DNA of 64,000 nt from Bradyrhizobium sp. CER78 (GTDB taxonomy: Bacteria > Pseudomonadota > Alphaproteobacteria > Rhizobiales > Xanthobacteraceae): the NCBI RefSeq assembly GCF_029846235.1, contig NZ_JARVWP010000001.1, positions 248,001 to 312,000 of the forward strand, written 5' to 3'. Positions 16,948 through 25,118 of this stretch are shown here, one piece after another. A program made the translations under genes and the position numbers. The notes under the pieces are model-generated. The model did not search any database and had not been told where the DNA came from. It was given only the letters and a program-made list of their open reading frames with translations. Each line of letters starts with the position of its first letter. The first letter of the stretch is position 1.

Positions 16948-17787
16948 ATGGTGGCCGACATCATGGGTGAACTCGTCGAGGGAGACGATGGCCTCCACGT
17001 AGAGGAAGTCGGGCGATGGGCAAAAGACAAAATCGCTTCTCTATGTCGCTACATCGAGATTTCGCGCGCCGTGCGCAAGAAGTGGCTGGGCCCGGGAAAA
17101 GGTGGCGCCGCCTACGTCGAGCTTTTTTGCGGCCCCGGACGATCCAAGGTAAGGCGAACGAACGAATACATCGATGGCAGTTGCGTGGCCGCTTGGAAGG
17201 CGAGCGTCGCATCTAAAGCTCCATTCAGCACAGTCTATGTTGGCGACGCGGATGAGCACCGAAGGTCGATCGCCATCGAACGCTTGAGAAGAGCCGGCGC
17301 GCCTGTCGTAGAGTTGCACGGAAGTGCCGTCCAAGCTGCCCGCGAAGCTCGCTCCTTGCTCGGCCTGAATGGACTCAACTTTGTGTTCGTTGATCCCTAC
17401 AATCTCGGCGCATTTGAATTCGATGTGATGAAGGCATTCGCGGGCCTTCGCTACATCGACATGCTTGTGCACATCAGCAAGATGGATCTTCAGCGCAACA
17501 CCGGAATGAACGTCAAGGCTCAACAATCAGCCTTTGACAGTTTTGCTCCCGGCTGGCGGTCCGCTGTCAACCTAAATCAGCGTCATCCGGCGATCCGTCG
17601 TGAGGTGTTCGAATATTGGCGCAGAAAAGTCGCCGAACTCGGCATTTCCACTTCAGCAGACATGCAATTGATTACCGGAGAAGGTGGTCAGCACCTGTAC
17701 TGGCTGACTCTCGTCGCCAAACATGTTTTGGCGCACAAATTCTGGAAGGACGCCTCTAACAGTTCAGGACAGCGCAGCCTCCTCTAG
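16948..17787 (+). CDS. tcmP: Three-Cys-motif partner protein TcmP
   Basis: A 279-residue protein of the three-Cys-motif partner family. It has methyltransferase-like features: AYVELFCGPG at residues 55-64, resembling SAM motif I, and FVFVDPYN at 145-152, resembling motif IV. The family regularly accompanies Gp37/Gp68 (DUF5131) three-Cys-motif proteins, and one lies convergent here with a 24-bp tail overlap. Codon usage is visibly less GC-biased than in neighbours, suggesting transfer. ATG 16948 has a weak ribosome-binding site; ATG 16963 is possible. The family is known by association; the methyltransferase activity is inference. Confidence 0.82.
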   Translation: MVADIMGELVEGDDGLHVEEVGRWAKDKIASLCRYIEISRAVRKKWLGPGKGGAAYVELFCGPGRSKVRRTNEYIDGSCVAAWKASVASKAPFSTVYVGDADEHRRSIAIERLRRAGAPVVELHGSAVQAAREARSLLGLNGLNFVFVDPYNLGAFEFDVMKAFAGLRYIDMLVHISKMDLQRNTGMNVKAQQSAFDSFAPGWRSAVNLNQRHPAIRREVFEYWRRKVAELGISTSADMQLITGEGGQHLYWLTLVAKHVLAHKFWKDASNSSGQRSLL

Positions 17788-18522
17788 AACAGGCATCTCA
17801 TCATAAGTTCTACCGTTCAATTCGCGCCCTGCCGCCTTCTTGTTTCTTCCGCCCCATTGCTTGAAGAAAAATGCAGTGCCATGTCTCCGACAAGCAGCCT
17901 CGATTTCGTCAACCCATGCAGGTTTCATCAGACGTGCGCCAGGCCCACTCTCGCCGCCGACAATTGCCCAGTGAATGCCTCTGAGATCTGCACGAGCAAC
18001 CGAGCCTATCAACGGCTCAAACGAGATGAATCTCACAGCAGCACGCACACGGCGCAGATCATCAATGCGATTGAGATAGTCCGCACTTTCAACACTAGTG
18101 CCGAGCCAAACATTGCGCAGGACTGGCAGCGCCGCGGTTAACTCGGCCATTTGGTCAGGCCGTTTAGTCAAGATTTGGTAAGTGTGATGCGGCGTCTCCC
18201 GCATCGTCGACCAGACGTCGGCCACGAATGACGCGGGCACGTGCGTGTGGAACAGGTCCGACATCGAGTTGACGAAGATTTGGCGCGGCTTTCGCCAAGT
18301 CTTGGGTACTTCGAGGGACTTCCGGTCCAAGTATACCTTGCCGGTCCATTTGGCCCGGCCGCCGGTCTTTCGCGTGAGGTCGCGGTATTTTTCAACACCC
18401 ATAGCCTCGAGACGGGCGGCCATCCGCATGGCGTAGCAATTGGTACACCCCGGTGAAAGGATCGTGCACCCGGCGACAGGATTCCAAGTCGCGTCGGTCC
18501 ACTCAATTGTGGTCTCGGCCAT
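17764..18522 (-). CDS. Phage Gp37/Gp68 family (DUF5131) three-Cys-motif protein
   Basis: A 252-residue protein beginning MAETTIEWTDATWNPVAGC. Cysteines at 19, 26 and 29 form CX6CX2C, the three-Cys motif of this family, which resembles but differs from the radical SAM CX3CX2C cluster site. Further family segments are QIFVNSMSDLFH, YQILTKRPDQM, NVWLGTSVE, FISFEPLIG and WAIVGGESGPGARLM. The order suggests a radical-SAM-like TIM barrel related to spore photoproduct lyase. It is convergent with tcmP and overlaps it. The function is not established; nucleic acid modification or phage-related activity is speculation. Confidence 0.87.
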   Translation of the reverse strand: MAETTIEWTDATWNPVAGCTILSPGCTNCYAMRMAARLEAMGVEKYRDLTRKTGGRAKWTGKVYLDRKSLEVPKTWRKPRQIFVNSMSDLFHTHVPASFVADVWSTMRETPHHTYQILTKRPDQMAELTAALPVLRNVWLGTSVESADYLNRIDDLRRVRAAVRFISFEPLIGSVARADLRGIHWAIVGGESGPGARLMKPAWVDEIEAACRRHGTAFFFKQWGGRNKKAAGRELNGRTYDEMPVLEEAALS

Positions 18523-18654
18523 GCGCTTCTCCTATGTGAAAAATATCCTGACATCGGATGGTAAATCAACCCTAAATGTTCTTTATTTGTTCTAACGCAA
18601 TATGCTTATCTATTTGAATTTATTAGCGTCATGTTACGTCGCGGGGAACCTGAA

Positions 18655-19716
18655 CTAATTCATCCGCAGCTCCGTGATATGCCTTTGATCCGGCTTCAGC
18701 TCGCCGCGTTCGACGCGCTTGACGATGTCGGTCAGCGCGGCGTTGGCGTTGCAGGCAAGGCCGAGCTTCTCGCCCTCGCGCACCACAAAGCCGTTGAGGA
18801 ACTCGATCTCGGTGCGGCGGCCCTTCTGCATGTCCTGGCCCATCGAGGGACGCTGCGCAGATGAAGTGCGCTTGGCATCCTTGAAGCGCTGCTCGTCGCA
18901 AGTGCGTATCGCGGCCTCGTCGCCCTCGCCGGCGCGGGCGATCGTCTCGGGCGGAAGCTGCAGGATCTCCTCGAGCTGATAGCCCTGCGCCTGGCCGACC
19001 CGGATCGCCTCGCTGCCGAGCCGGGTCGAGAACCGGCGCAGCGGTTCGCTTTGCAGCACCTCGCCGCCCGCTAGACCAGTGCAGGCCGACAGCCCGTTGC
19101 CCATCACATTGGCGACGAGCTTGGACCAGCGCTCGCCCCAGAGATTGCCGGTCACCTTGGCGCTATCGGAATAGCCGACCAGCCGGCACACCTCCTCCGC
19201 CCGCGCGGTGATGCGGCCATGCACCTCGCCGGCGCGAAACACGGTATGCGCGGCGCCGCCCTTGCCGGCGCCGCGGTGGATATGGCCGGGCTCAGGCAGA
19301 TTGACGGTGATGCCGCTGGCGATGCAGCCGAGCGTCTTGCCCCAGCCGACGATGCCGGCGATCGTCTCCTCGTTCATGCAGTTTTGCAGCGAGACGACGT
19401 AGCCGTCCGCCGCCAGATATTGCCGGATCAGCATGGTGGCCCAGGCCGTGTCGTAGGACTTCATGCAGACGAAGGCGATGTCGACCGGCTTTTCCTTGGC
19501 CAGCTGCTGCGCGTCTGTGATGTGCAGCGCACGCACCGGCACCGAGAACTCGGCAACATCCATCGCATGGGTGACACGCAGTCCGTGCTTGCGCATATGC
19601 TCGACATGCTCGGGCCAGGGATCGATGAAGGTGATGTCCTCACCCGCCTGCGCCATATGCGCACCGGCATAGCCGCCGACCGCACCCGCGCCGACGATCG
19701 CGATCTTCCGACCCAT
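18655..19716 (-). CDS. 2-dehydropantoate 2-reductase family (ApbA/PanE) oxidoreductase
   Basis: A 353-residue NADP-dependent reductase. The N-terminal Rossmann motif IAIVGAGAVGGYAGAHMA and the downstream VCMKSYDT and SLQNCMNEE segments define the KPA/PanE family; the C-terminal helical domain is present. Biosynthetic PanE proteins are usually about 300 residues, so this longer form may act on another 2-oxo compound. In Methylorubrum extorquens a PanE-family enzyme reduces oxalyl-CoA to glyoxylate; this gene is about 5 kb from an oxalate locus, so that role deserves a test. It does not carry the 17-bp operator found at the oxalate genes. Confidence 0.85.
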   Translation of the reverse strand: MGRKIAIVGAGAVGGYAGAHMAQAGEDITFIDPWPEHVEHMRKHGLRVTHAMDVAEFSVPVRALHITDAQQLAKEKPVDIAFVCMKSYDTAWATMLIRQYLAADGYVVSLQNCMNEETIAGIVGWGKTLGCIASGITVNLPEPGHIHRGAGKGGAAHTVFRAGEVHGRITARAEEVCRLVGYSDSAKVTGNLWGERWSKLVANVMGNGLSACTGLAGGEVLQSEPLRRFSTRLGSEAIRVGQAQGYQLEEILQLPPETIARAGEGDEAAIRTCDEQRFKDAKRTSSAQRPSMGQDMQKGRRTEIEFLNGFVVREGEKLGLACNANAALTDIVKRVERGELKPDQRHITELRMN

Positions 19717-19853
19717 GTTTCCATCCCCTGCTTTTGTCCGAGGGCAGACGCTTGCTGCGTCCGTTGCCGAGCAGTCTAGGGGATCGGGCGGTCAGGCCAA
19801 CCGGTGGCTTCATGAAAAAACCGAGCCTGTGCCATGCCGGTATTCATGGGACC

Positions 19854-19887
19854 GAAGAAAATCCCCGCGGGCGATGTGCCCGCGAGG
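19854..19887 (-). terminator. Rho-independent terminator of the DUF1236 gene
   Basis: On the minus strand a 10-bp stem with one mismatch (CCTCGCGGGC, loop ACATC, GCCCGCGGGG) is followed by ATTTTCTTC, 31 bases after the DUF1236 stop. Confidence 0.7.
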
Positions 19888-19917
19888 ATGTCCGCAGTCA
19901 GATGAAGCTAGGCGCGA

Positions 19918-20307
19918 TCAGTCGATGATCCTGACGACCCGGTGGCTGCGGGCGTCCACGATCACGCGGCGATCATTGACGACCGCATAGCGATATTCGG
20001 TGTAGCGCGGCACCGGGCGCAGCACGACGGTGTCTGGCAGCGGCTCGCCGACCACCACGCGTTCACGCACCACGACCGACGGCTCGCCACGCGGGATCGA
20101 GGTAATCACCGCATTCGGAATCTCGAGGCCGGCGCCGACCGCAGCACCAACCGTGCCGCCGACGATCTCGCCAACCGGGCCCGCAATCTCGCCGCCGGCC
20201 CGCGCACCGTTGGCGGCGCCCGCAGCAGTCGTGGACTGCGCGAAGGCCGAACCGGACGCGAGCAGCGACGCAGCAACGACAAGGGAAACAGCAAAACGCT
20301 TGTTCAT
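19918..20307 (-). CDS. DUF1236 domain-containing secreted protein
   Basis: A 129-residue exported protein. The signal peptide (MNKRFAVSLVVAASLLASGS, cleavage near AFAQ) is followed by a Gly/Ala-rich segment with repeated GG(T/E) turns and then the DUF1236 module (VVLRPVPRYTEYRYAVVND) at the C-terminus. The start at 20307 has GGAGGAGAATC in front. DUF1236 proteins are frequent in Bradyrhizobium and Methylobacterium, and their function is unknown. It is a single-gene unit bounded by hairpins. Confidence 0.85.
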   Translation of the reverse strand: MNKRFAVSLVVAASLLASGSAFAQSTTAAGAANGARAGGEIAGPVGEIVGGTVGAAVGAGLEIPNAVITSIPRGEPSVVVRERVVVGEPLPDTVVLRPVPRYTEYRYAVVNDRRVIVDARSHRVVRIID

Positions 20308-20440
20308 GATTCTCCTCCTCCGAGTTGATCGACGCACCTCAACATCGCAGCGAACGAGACGTTCCAGTTCCAGCGCCGCAACTTGCACGCAAATTCCAGT
20401 TCCCTCGCAACCCGCTTTGGTTCCAGCACAAATGAAATAG

Positions 20441-20467
20441 CCGCTCCGGATAGCGTCCGAAGCGGCA
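20441..20467 (-). terminator. Hairpin terminator of the NYN-domain gene
   Basis: On the minus strand GCCGCTTCGGA, a 5-base loop and TCCGGAGCGGC (one mismatch) are followed by TATTTCATTT. The stem is nearly identical to that at 21949-21981. Confidence 0.6.
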
Positions 20468-20523
20468 TTCATCGTTGGTTCAGATTCAGAAGATGTTCAG
20501 AGCGGCCCAGCGCCGCGCGCTTT

Positions 20524-21306
20524 TCATTCCGGCGGATTCTGACCGGCTCGCCGTCTTGGCGCTCGCCGTCTCGGCTGCGGCGCAGCGGCCGGCTTGATGC
20601 GGATCCGCATCGCGCCGCCCTTCGGATGATCGATCTCGAAGGCGTTGGTCCTGCGCACCAACTCGCCCAGGGTGCGGAAGCCGTAAGTCCGTTGATCGAA
20701 ATCCGATGCGACATTGGCGAGCTGGCGTCCGACCTCGCCAAGCGTCACCCAGCCGTCCTCACTGGCGATCTGGCCGAGCACCTTCTTGATGATCGGCGTC
20801 GCGGCCTCGGGCGGCTGCAACGGCTGGGCCCGCGCGGCCGAGTCCTGGTTGCTCACCGCGCCGCCGCGCAAATTCTCGGTGTAGACGAACCTGCGGCAGG
20901 CCTGCCGGAAACTTTCCGGCGTCTTCTGCTCGCCGAACCCGAATACGTCGATGCCGTGCTCGCGGATGCGGGCGGCAAGCCGGGTGAAATCGCTGTCCGA
21001 CGACACCAGGCAGAAACCATCGAACCGGCCGCTGTGCAGCAGGTCCATCGCGTCGATCACCAGCGTGATGTCCGATGCATTCTTGCCCGTCGTATAGGCG
21101 AATTGCTGCTGCGGGATGATGGCGTGCTTGGACAGGATTTCGGCCCAGCCCTTGGACCTCGGATTGGAGAAGTCGCCATAGATGCGGCGCACGCTGGCCT
21201 CGCCGATCTTGGCGATCTCCTCGAACAATCCATCGGCGATCTTTGCGGATGCATTGTCGGCGTCGATCAGGACGGCGAGACGGGGCGAGCGAAGTTCGGA
21301 CGGCAT
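20524..21306 (-). CDS. NYN domain (LabA-like, PIN-fold) protein with C-terminal OST-HTH/LOTUS domain
   Basis: A 260-residue protein. Residues about 8-140 form a NYN/PIN-like ribonuclease fold with the acidic residues in LAVLIDADNAS, TLVIDAMDLLHSG and LVSSDSDFTRLA. Residues about 165-235 form an OST-HTH (LOTUS) winged helix, a probable RNA-binding module (KKVLGQIASEDGWVTLGEVG). The basic C-terminal tail has a run of Arg. This architecture is common in bacteria and suggests RNA cleavage or RNA-linked regulation; the target is unknown. It stands alone with a terminator hairpin behind it. Confidence 0.87.
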   Translation of the reverse strand: MPSELRSPRLAVLIDADNASAKIADGLFEEIAKIGEASVRRIYGDFSNPRSKGWAEILSKHAIIPQQQFAYTTGKNASDITLVIDAMDLLHSGRFDGFCLVSSDSDFTRLAARIREHGIDVFGFGEQKTPESFRQACRRFVYTENLRGGAVSNQDSAARAQPLQPPEAATPIIKKVLGQIASEDGWVTLGEVGRQLANVASDFDQRTYGFRTLGELVRRTNAFEIDHPKGGAMRIRIKPAAAPQPRRRAPRRRAGQNPPE

Positions 21307-21434
21307 GGGATGTCTCAGCTGGGACGCGATGGATCAAGATTCGCACATCGCCCGTCCCAAGCATAGACGACAGGCATAGACCAAGTGGCCGCCGGACGGA
21401 CGTTCGCCGCCACGGCAACTGCCCGCGGTGCGGG

Positions 21435-21842
21435 TCAGATCACCTCGCCGAGGTCGATTGCTCGCCTGGCGAACTCGATGGCCTTCTCGGCGGTGATCGC
21501 ATCCGCTGTGGTCGTGGCCTCGTCGCGCACCGACGGCGGCGAGGCGATTCGGATCTTCTTGCCGTTCGAGCGGCGGATGGTCGCGCGCCAGCGATCGACA
21601 TCGCGGCGGTAGGCATCGATGACAAAGTCCCGGTAGGCGACGCCGCTCATCAGCGGCTGAAGCGTTGCCATCTCGGCACCAGCCGGACGGCTCGCGATCT
21701 CGCGCACCATCTCGACAATCGTCTCGACGGCGTGCTCACGCGCGACGCCGGTCACGTCCCTGAGCAGATAGCTCACCGCCGCGCCGATCTGCGCCCTGGC
21801 GCGATCGTCGCTCGCAAAATCCGAATCGACCTGAATTGACAT
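21435..21842 (-). CDS. Conserved-looking hypothetical protein (135 aa)
   Basis: A soluble, acidic, mostly helical protein starting MSIQVDSDFASDDRARAQIG. No family is recognised. Composition and third-position GC agree with real coding. The ATG at 21842 has GGAGG about 13 bases upstream, further than ideal; an in-frame start 17 codons upstream (21893) is possible. A 14-bp hairpin lies between it and the CoA-ligase gene, so it probably has its own promoter. No function is proposed. Confidence 0.6.
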   Translation of the reverse strand: MSIQVDSDFASDDRARAQIGAAVSYLLRDVTGVAREHAVETIVEMVREIASRPAGAEMATLQPLMSGVAYRDFVIDAYRRDVDRWRATIRRSNGKKIRIASPPSVRDEATTTADAITAEKAIEFARRAIDLGEVI

Positions 21843-21948
21843 GATGGGGAAAACGCCTCCATGCAACCAAGAGACGTTTAGTCGGCTCCCCATTAAAGCC
21901 GGATTATCGGTTAGCCCCCGATTTCTCGGATGCCGTTAACCGGGTCTT

Positions 21949-21981
21949 GATGCCGCTTCGGAACCTGTCCGAAGCGGCATC
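21949..21981 (-). terminator. Strong hairpin behind the CoA ligase gene
   Basis: A perfect 14-bp inverted repeat (GATGCCGCTTCGGA, loop ACCTG, TCCGAAGCGGCATC) lies 11 bases beyond the CoA-ligase stop. Its core is almost identical to the hairpin at 20441-20467, about 1.5 kb away. Confidence 0.65.
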
Positions 21982-21992
21982 AATTGTCGATC

Positions 21993-24122
21993 TCAGAGCA
22001 AGCCCGCGCCGCGCGCCCACTTGTACTTGGCGCCCAGCACCTCGACCGGCAATTCGGTCGAATAGGCGTAGGCCGGAATGCCGTTCTGATACAGGTACTC
22101 GGCAGCTTCCTCGACCTCGACGTCGCCGGCGAGCGAGGCCACTATCGGCTTGACGAAGCCCTTGGCCTCCATCTCCTTCTTCACCTCGACCATGTTGCGC
22201 GCGAACACCATCGGCGGCGTCACGATGGTGTGCCAGTAGCCGAGGATCAGCGCATGGATGCGCTCGTCCGACAGGCCGAGCTTCACGGTGTTGACGTAGG
22301 TGATCGGCGGCTCGCCGCCGGTGATATCCACAGGATTTCCGGCCGCGCCAAACGGCGGGATGAACTTGCGGAACGCCGCATCGAGGTCCGGCGGCATCTG
22401 CATCAGCGACAGGCCGTTGTCGACCACGGAGTCGGAGAGCAGCACGCCGGAGCCGCCGGCACCGGTGATGATTAGCACGTTCTCGCCCTTCGGCGTCGGC
22501 AACACCGGCACGCCGCGGGCGAATTCCAGCAGTTGCCGGAGCGAGCGGGCGCGGATCACGCCGGACTGCTTGAACACGTCCTCATAGATCTTGTCATTGC
22601 CGGCGAGCGCGCCGGTATGCGACGACGCCGCCTTCGCGCCCGCAGAGGTGCGGCCGGCCTTGAGCACGACCACCGGCTTCTTCTTGGAGACGCGCTTGGC
22701 GGCCTCCGCGAAGGCGCGGCCGTCCTTGAGGTCCTCGCAGTGCTGCGCGATCAGGTTGGTGTTTGGGTCCTGCTCGAAGAAGGCGAGCAGATCGTCCTCG
22801 TCGATATCGGACTTGTTGCCGAGGCCGACGATCGCCGACACGCCCATCTTGGCCGAGCGCGAGAAGCCGATGATCGCCATGCCGATGCCGCCCGACTGCG
22901 ACGACAGCGCCGCGTGGCCCTTGACGTCATAGGCGGTGCAGAACGTCGCGCACAAATTGGCCGGCGTATAGTAGAACCCGTAGATGTTCGGCCCCATCAG
23001 GCGGATGTTGTACTTCTTGCCGACCTCGACGATCTCGGCCTGCAATTCCGGCGCGCCGGCTTCAGCAAAGCCCGAGGGAATCAGCACCGCACCCGGGATT
23101 TTCTTCTCGCCGCATTCGGCGAGCGCGCCGGCGACGAATTTCGCGGGGATCGCGAAAACAGCCGTGTCGATCACGCCGGGCACGTCCTTGACGCTCTTGT
23201 AGGCCTTGTAGCCCAAGATCTCTCCCGCCTTCGGGTGGATCGGATAGATCTCGCCCTTGTAGCCGCCGTTGATGAGGTTCTTCATCACCGAATTGCCGAT
23301 CTTGCCGTCCTCGGCGGAGGCGCCGATCACCGCAACGCCCTTCGGCTGCATGATGCGGCTCATCGCGGCGACGATCTCTTCGGTCGGACGCGGCGCCGGG
23401 CGTGGCTTGTAGTTGAAGTCGACGACGATGCGGACGTCGGCGGCGATCGCGTTCTTGCTGGTAGCGAACACCGGGTTGAGGTCGAGCTCGACGATCTCCG
23501 GGAAATCGCTGACCAACTGCGACACCTTGACGATGACGTCGGCGAGCGCCTCGCGATTGACGGGGTCGCCGCCGCGCACGCCCTTCAGCATCTCATGGGC
23601 CTGGATGCCGTCGAGCATCGACAGCGCATCGTCCTTGGTCGCGGGCGCGAGGCGGAAGGTGATGTCCTTGAGGATTTCGACCAGCACGCCGCCGAGGCCG
23701 AAGGCGACCAGCTTGCCGAACGAGCCGTCGGTGATCGAACCGACGATCACTTCGGTGCCGCCGCCCAGCATCTGCTGGACCTGAATGCCCTCGATCTTGG
23801 CATCGGCCTTATATTTCTTGGCGTTAGCGAGGATGGTTTCGTAGCTCTTCTCGGCGTCCGCGGCGCTCTTGACGCCCACCACGACGCCGCCGGCCTCGGT
23901 CTTATGCAGAATATCGGGCGAGACGATCTTCATCACGACCGGGAAGCCCATGTCGGAGGCGATCCGGGCGGCCTCGGCCGCCGACTTGGCAACGCCCTCC
24001 TTCGGCACCGGAATGCCGTAGGCGTCGCAAACCACCTTGCCTTCGGGCGCGGTGAGGCTCGTACGTTTGTCGGCCCTGACCGCATCGAGAATCTTGCGGA
24101 CCGCATCCTTAGAATTTGACAT
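21993..24122 (-). CDS. NDP-forming acyl-CoA synthetase (acetate--CoA ligase family), probable oxalate- or formate-related CoA ligase
   Basis: A 709-residue enzyme with the beta-type ATP-grasp domain first (residues about 10-240, with GFPVVMKIVSPDILHKTEAG), then CoA-binding (about 255-350, GVAVIGASAEDGKIGN) and succinyl-CoA-ligase-like domains (about 380-700). The phosphohistidine-type site is KAASSHTGALAG. ATG 24122 follows GGAGGAAGCCG. It is divergent from gntR-oxc-frc and carries the same 17-bp operator, so activating oxalate (or recycling acetyl/formyl groups) with ATP and CoA is likely but inferred. Most characterised fused ligases of this superfamily have the CoA-binding half first. Confidence 0.85.
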   Translation of the reverse strand: MSNSKDAVRKILDAVRADKRTSLTAPEGKVVCDAYGIPVPKEGVAKSAAEAARIASDMGFPVVMKIVSPDILHKTEAGGVVVGVKSAADAEKSYETILANAKKYKADAKIEGIQVQQMLGGGTEVIVGSITDGSFGKLVAFGLGGVLVEILKDITFRLAPATKDDALSMLDGIQAHEMLKGVRGGDPVNREALADVIVKVSQLVSDFPEIVELDLNPVFATSKNAIAADVRIVVDFNYKPRPAPRPTEEIVAAMSRIMQPKGVAVIGASAEDGKIGNSVMKNLINGGYKGEIYPIHPKAGEILGYKAYKSVKDVPGVIDTAVFAIPAKFVAGALAECGEKKIPGAVLIPSGFAEAGAPELQAEIVEVGKKYNIRLMGPNIYGFYYTPANLCATFCTAYDVKGHAALSSQSGGIGMAIIGFSRSAKMGVSAIVGLGNKSDIDEDDLLAFFEQDPNTNLIAQHCEDLKDGRAFAEAAKRVSKKKPVVVLKAGRTSAGAKAASSHTGALAGNDKIYEDVFKQSGVIRARSLRQLLEFARGVPVLPTPKGENVLIITGAGGSGVLLSDSVVDNGLSLMQMPPDLDAAFRKFIPPFGAAGNPVDITGGEPPITYVNTVKLGLSDERIHALILGYWHTIVTPPMVFARNMVEVKKEMEAKGFVKPIVASLAGDVEVEEAAEYLYQNGIPAYAYSTELPVEVLGAKYKWARGAGLL

Positions 24123-24147
24123 CGGCTTCCTCCTGGGACAAATTTTG

Positions 24148-24164
24148 TGGCATTTGGTATGCCA
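24148..24164 (-). promoter_or_regulatory. 17-bp operator, CoA-ligase promoter (TGGCAT-N5-ATGCCA)
   Basis: A perfect inverted repeat TGGCAT, TTGGT, ATGCCA, 26 bases before the CoA-ligase start. A TTGACA box reads toward that gene at 24180-24175, so the repeat covers the expected -10. It shares its half-site and 5-base spacer with sites at 24230, 32361, 32761, 34265 and 35912. Confidence 0.7.
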
Positions 24165-24229
24165 AAAACGTAATTGTCAAGGTCGGTCGACGATCAAAAA
24201 GTCCGAAAAATAAGGGCAGCTTGACATTC

Positions 24230-24246
24230 TGGTATTTGGCATGCCA
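24230..24246 (+). promoter_or_regulatory. 17-bp operator, gntR promoter (TGGTAT-N5-ATGCCA)
   Basis: An inverted repeat TGGTAT, TTGGC, ATGCCA placed three bases behind a TTGACA -35 box (24221-24226), in the spacer of the promoter reading toward the GntR gene. Together with the site at 24148 it brackets the divergent promoter, with centres 82 bp apart. Confidence 0.7.
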
Positions 24247-24303
24247 AAAATCTAGGGTGATTTCTTCTGCTAAGAAGACGTCTCCAAGAGGAGGAGACGA
24301 GTC

Positions 24304-25035
24304 GTGCCAGAACCGAAACAGACCAAGGCGTCGCCCACCATGGCTGACACAGATATCGCCATCGTCCGGATCGCGCCGGAGACGAGCTTCAAGAACAAGG
24401 CCTATGAAGCCTTGAAGGAAGCCATTCTGAAGATGGACATCTACGCGACGCCGGAGCCCGTGATGCTCGACGAGCGCGCATTGTCCGAACGCCTCGGCGT
24501 CAGCCGCACGCCGATCCGCGAAGCGATCGCGATGCTCGAGCAGGACGGCTTCGTGAAGACCGTGCCGCGCCGCGGCATCGTCGTGGTCCGCCGCACCAAG
24601 GCGGAGATCGTCGACATGATCCGCGCCTGGGCGGCGCTGGAGAGCATGGCGGCGCGCCTGATCACGACCACCGCGCGCAAGAAGGACATCTCGGCGCTGC
24701 GCGACTTCTTCAAGGACTTCAGCGACGACCGGCTGCCGCAGGATCACGTCGAGGAATACTCCAAGGCCAACATCGCCTTCCACCAGGCGCTGATCTCGCT
24801 GTCGGAATCGCCTGTGCTGGTCGACCTCACCAACGACCTGCTGCTGCATGTGCGCGGCTATCGCCAGCTCACGATCGGCCGCAAGGACCGCACCGCAACC
24901 TCGCTGCCGGAGCATCTCGGGATCATCGAGGCGCTGGAAGCGCGCGACACCGAGCTCGCCGAGAAGCGCGCACGCGATCACACGCTCGGCCTTGCCGCCT
25001 ATGTCGAGGCGCATGGCCAAGAGTTGTTCACGTAG
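24304..25035 (+). CDS. GntR-family (FCD/FadR subgroup) transcriptional regulator
   Basis: A 243-residue regulator. The winged helix-turn-helix lies at residues about 30-95, with the recognition segment [21 protein letters not shown] helical FCD effector domain follows, with the metal-binding pattern residues in [13 protein letters not shown] and [15 protein letters not shown]. It starts with GTG 24304 behind GGAGGAGACGAGTC; ATG 24340 is an alternative. It stands between the CoA ligase and oxc-frc and is probably the oxalate-responsive regulator of both. The 17-bp repeats in its own promoter suggest autoregulation. Confidence 0.9.
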   Translation: MPEPKQTKASPTMADTDIAIVRIAPETSFKNKAYEALKEAILKMDIYATPEPVMLDERALSERLGVSRTPIREAIAMLEQDGFVKTVPRRGIVVVRRTKAEIVDMIRAWAALESMAARLITTTARKKDISALRDFFKDFSDDRLPQDHVEEYSKANIAFHQALISLSESPVLVDLTNDLLLHVRGYRQLTIGRKDRTATSLPEHLGIIEALEARDTELAEKRARDHTLGLAAYVEAHGQELFT

Positions 25036-25118
25036 AGAACCGTTCACGTAAGTTTGAGAATCCACACACCCTTCAGACGACAATCAGATCGTCCGAACAA
25101 AGAACGATCAGGGAGACG

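Noticed and set aside
16717..18654. TcmP/DUF5131 region as an integrated island with attachment sites
   Set aside because: Codon usage differs from neighbours, but no tRNA, integrase or direct repeats were found at the borders, so island boundaries are not claimed.
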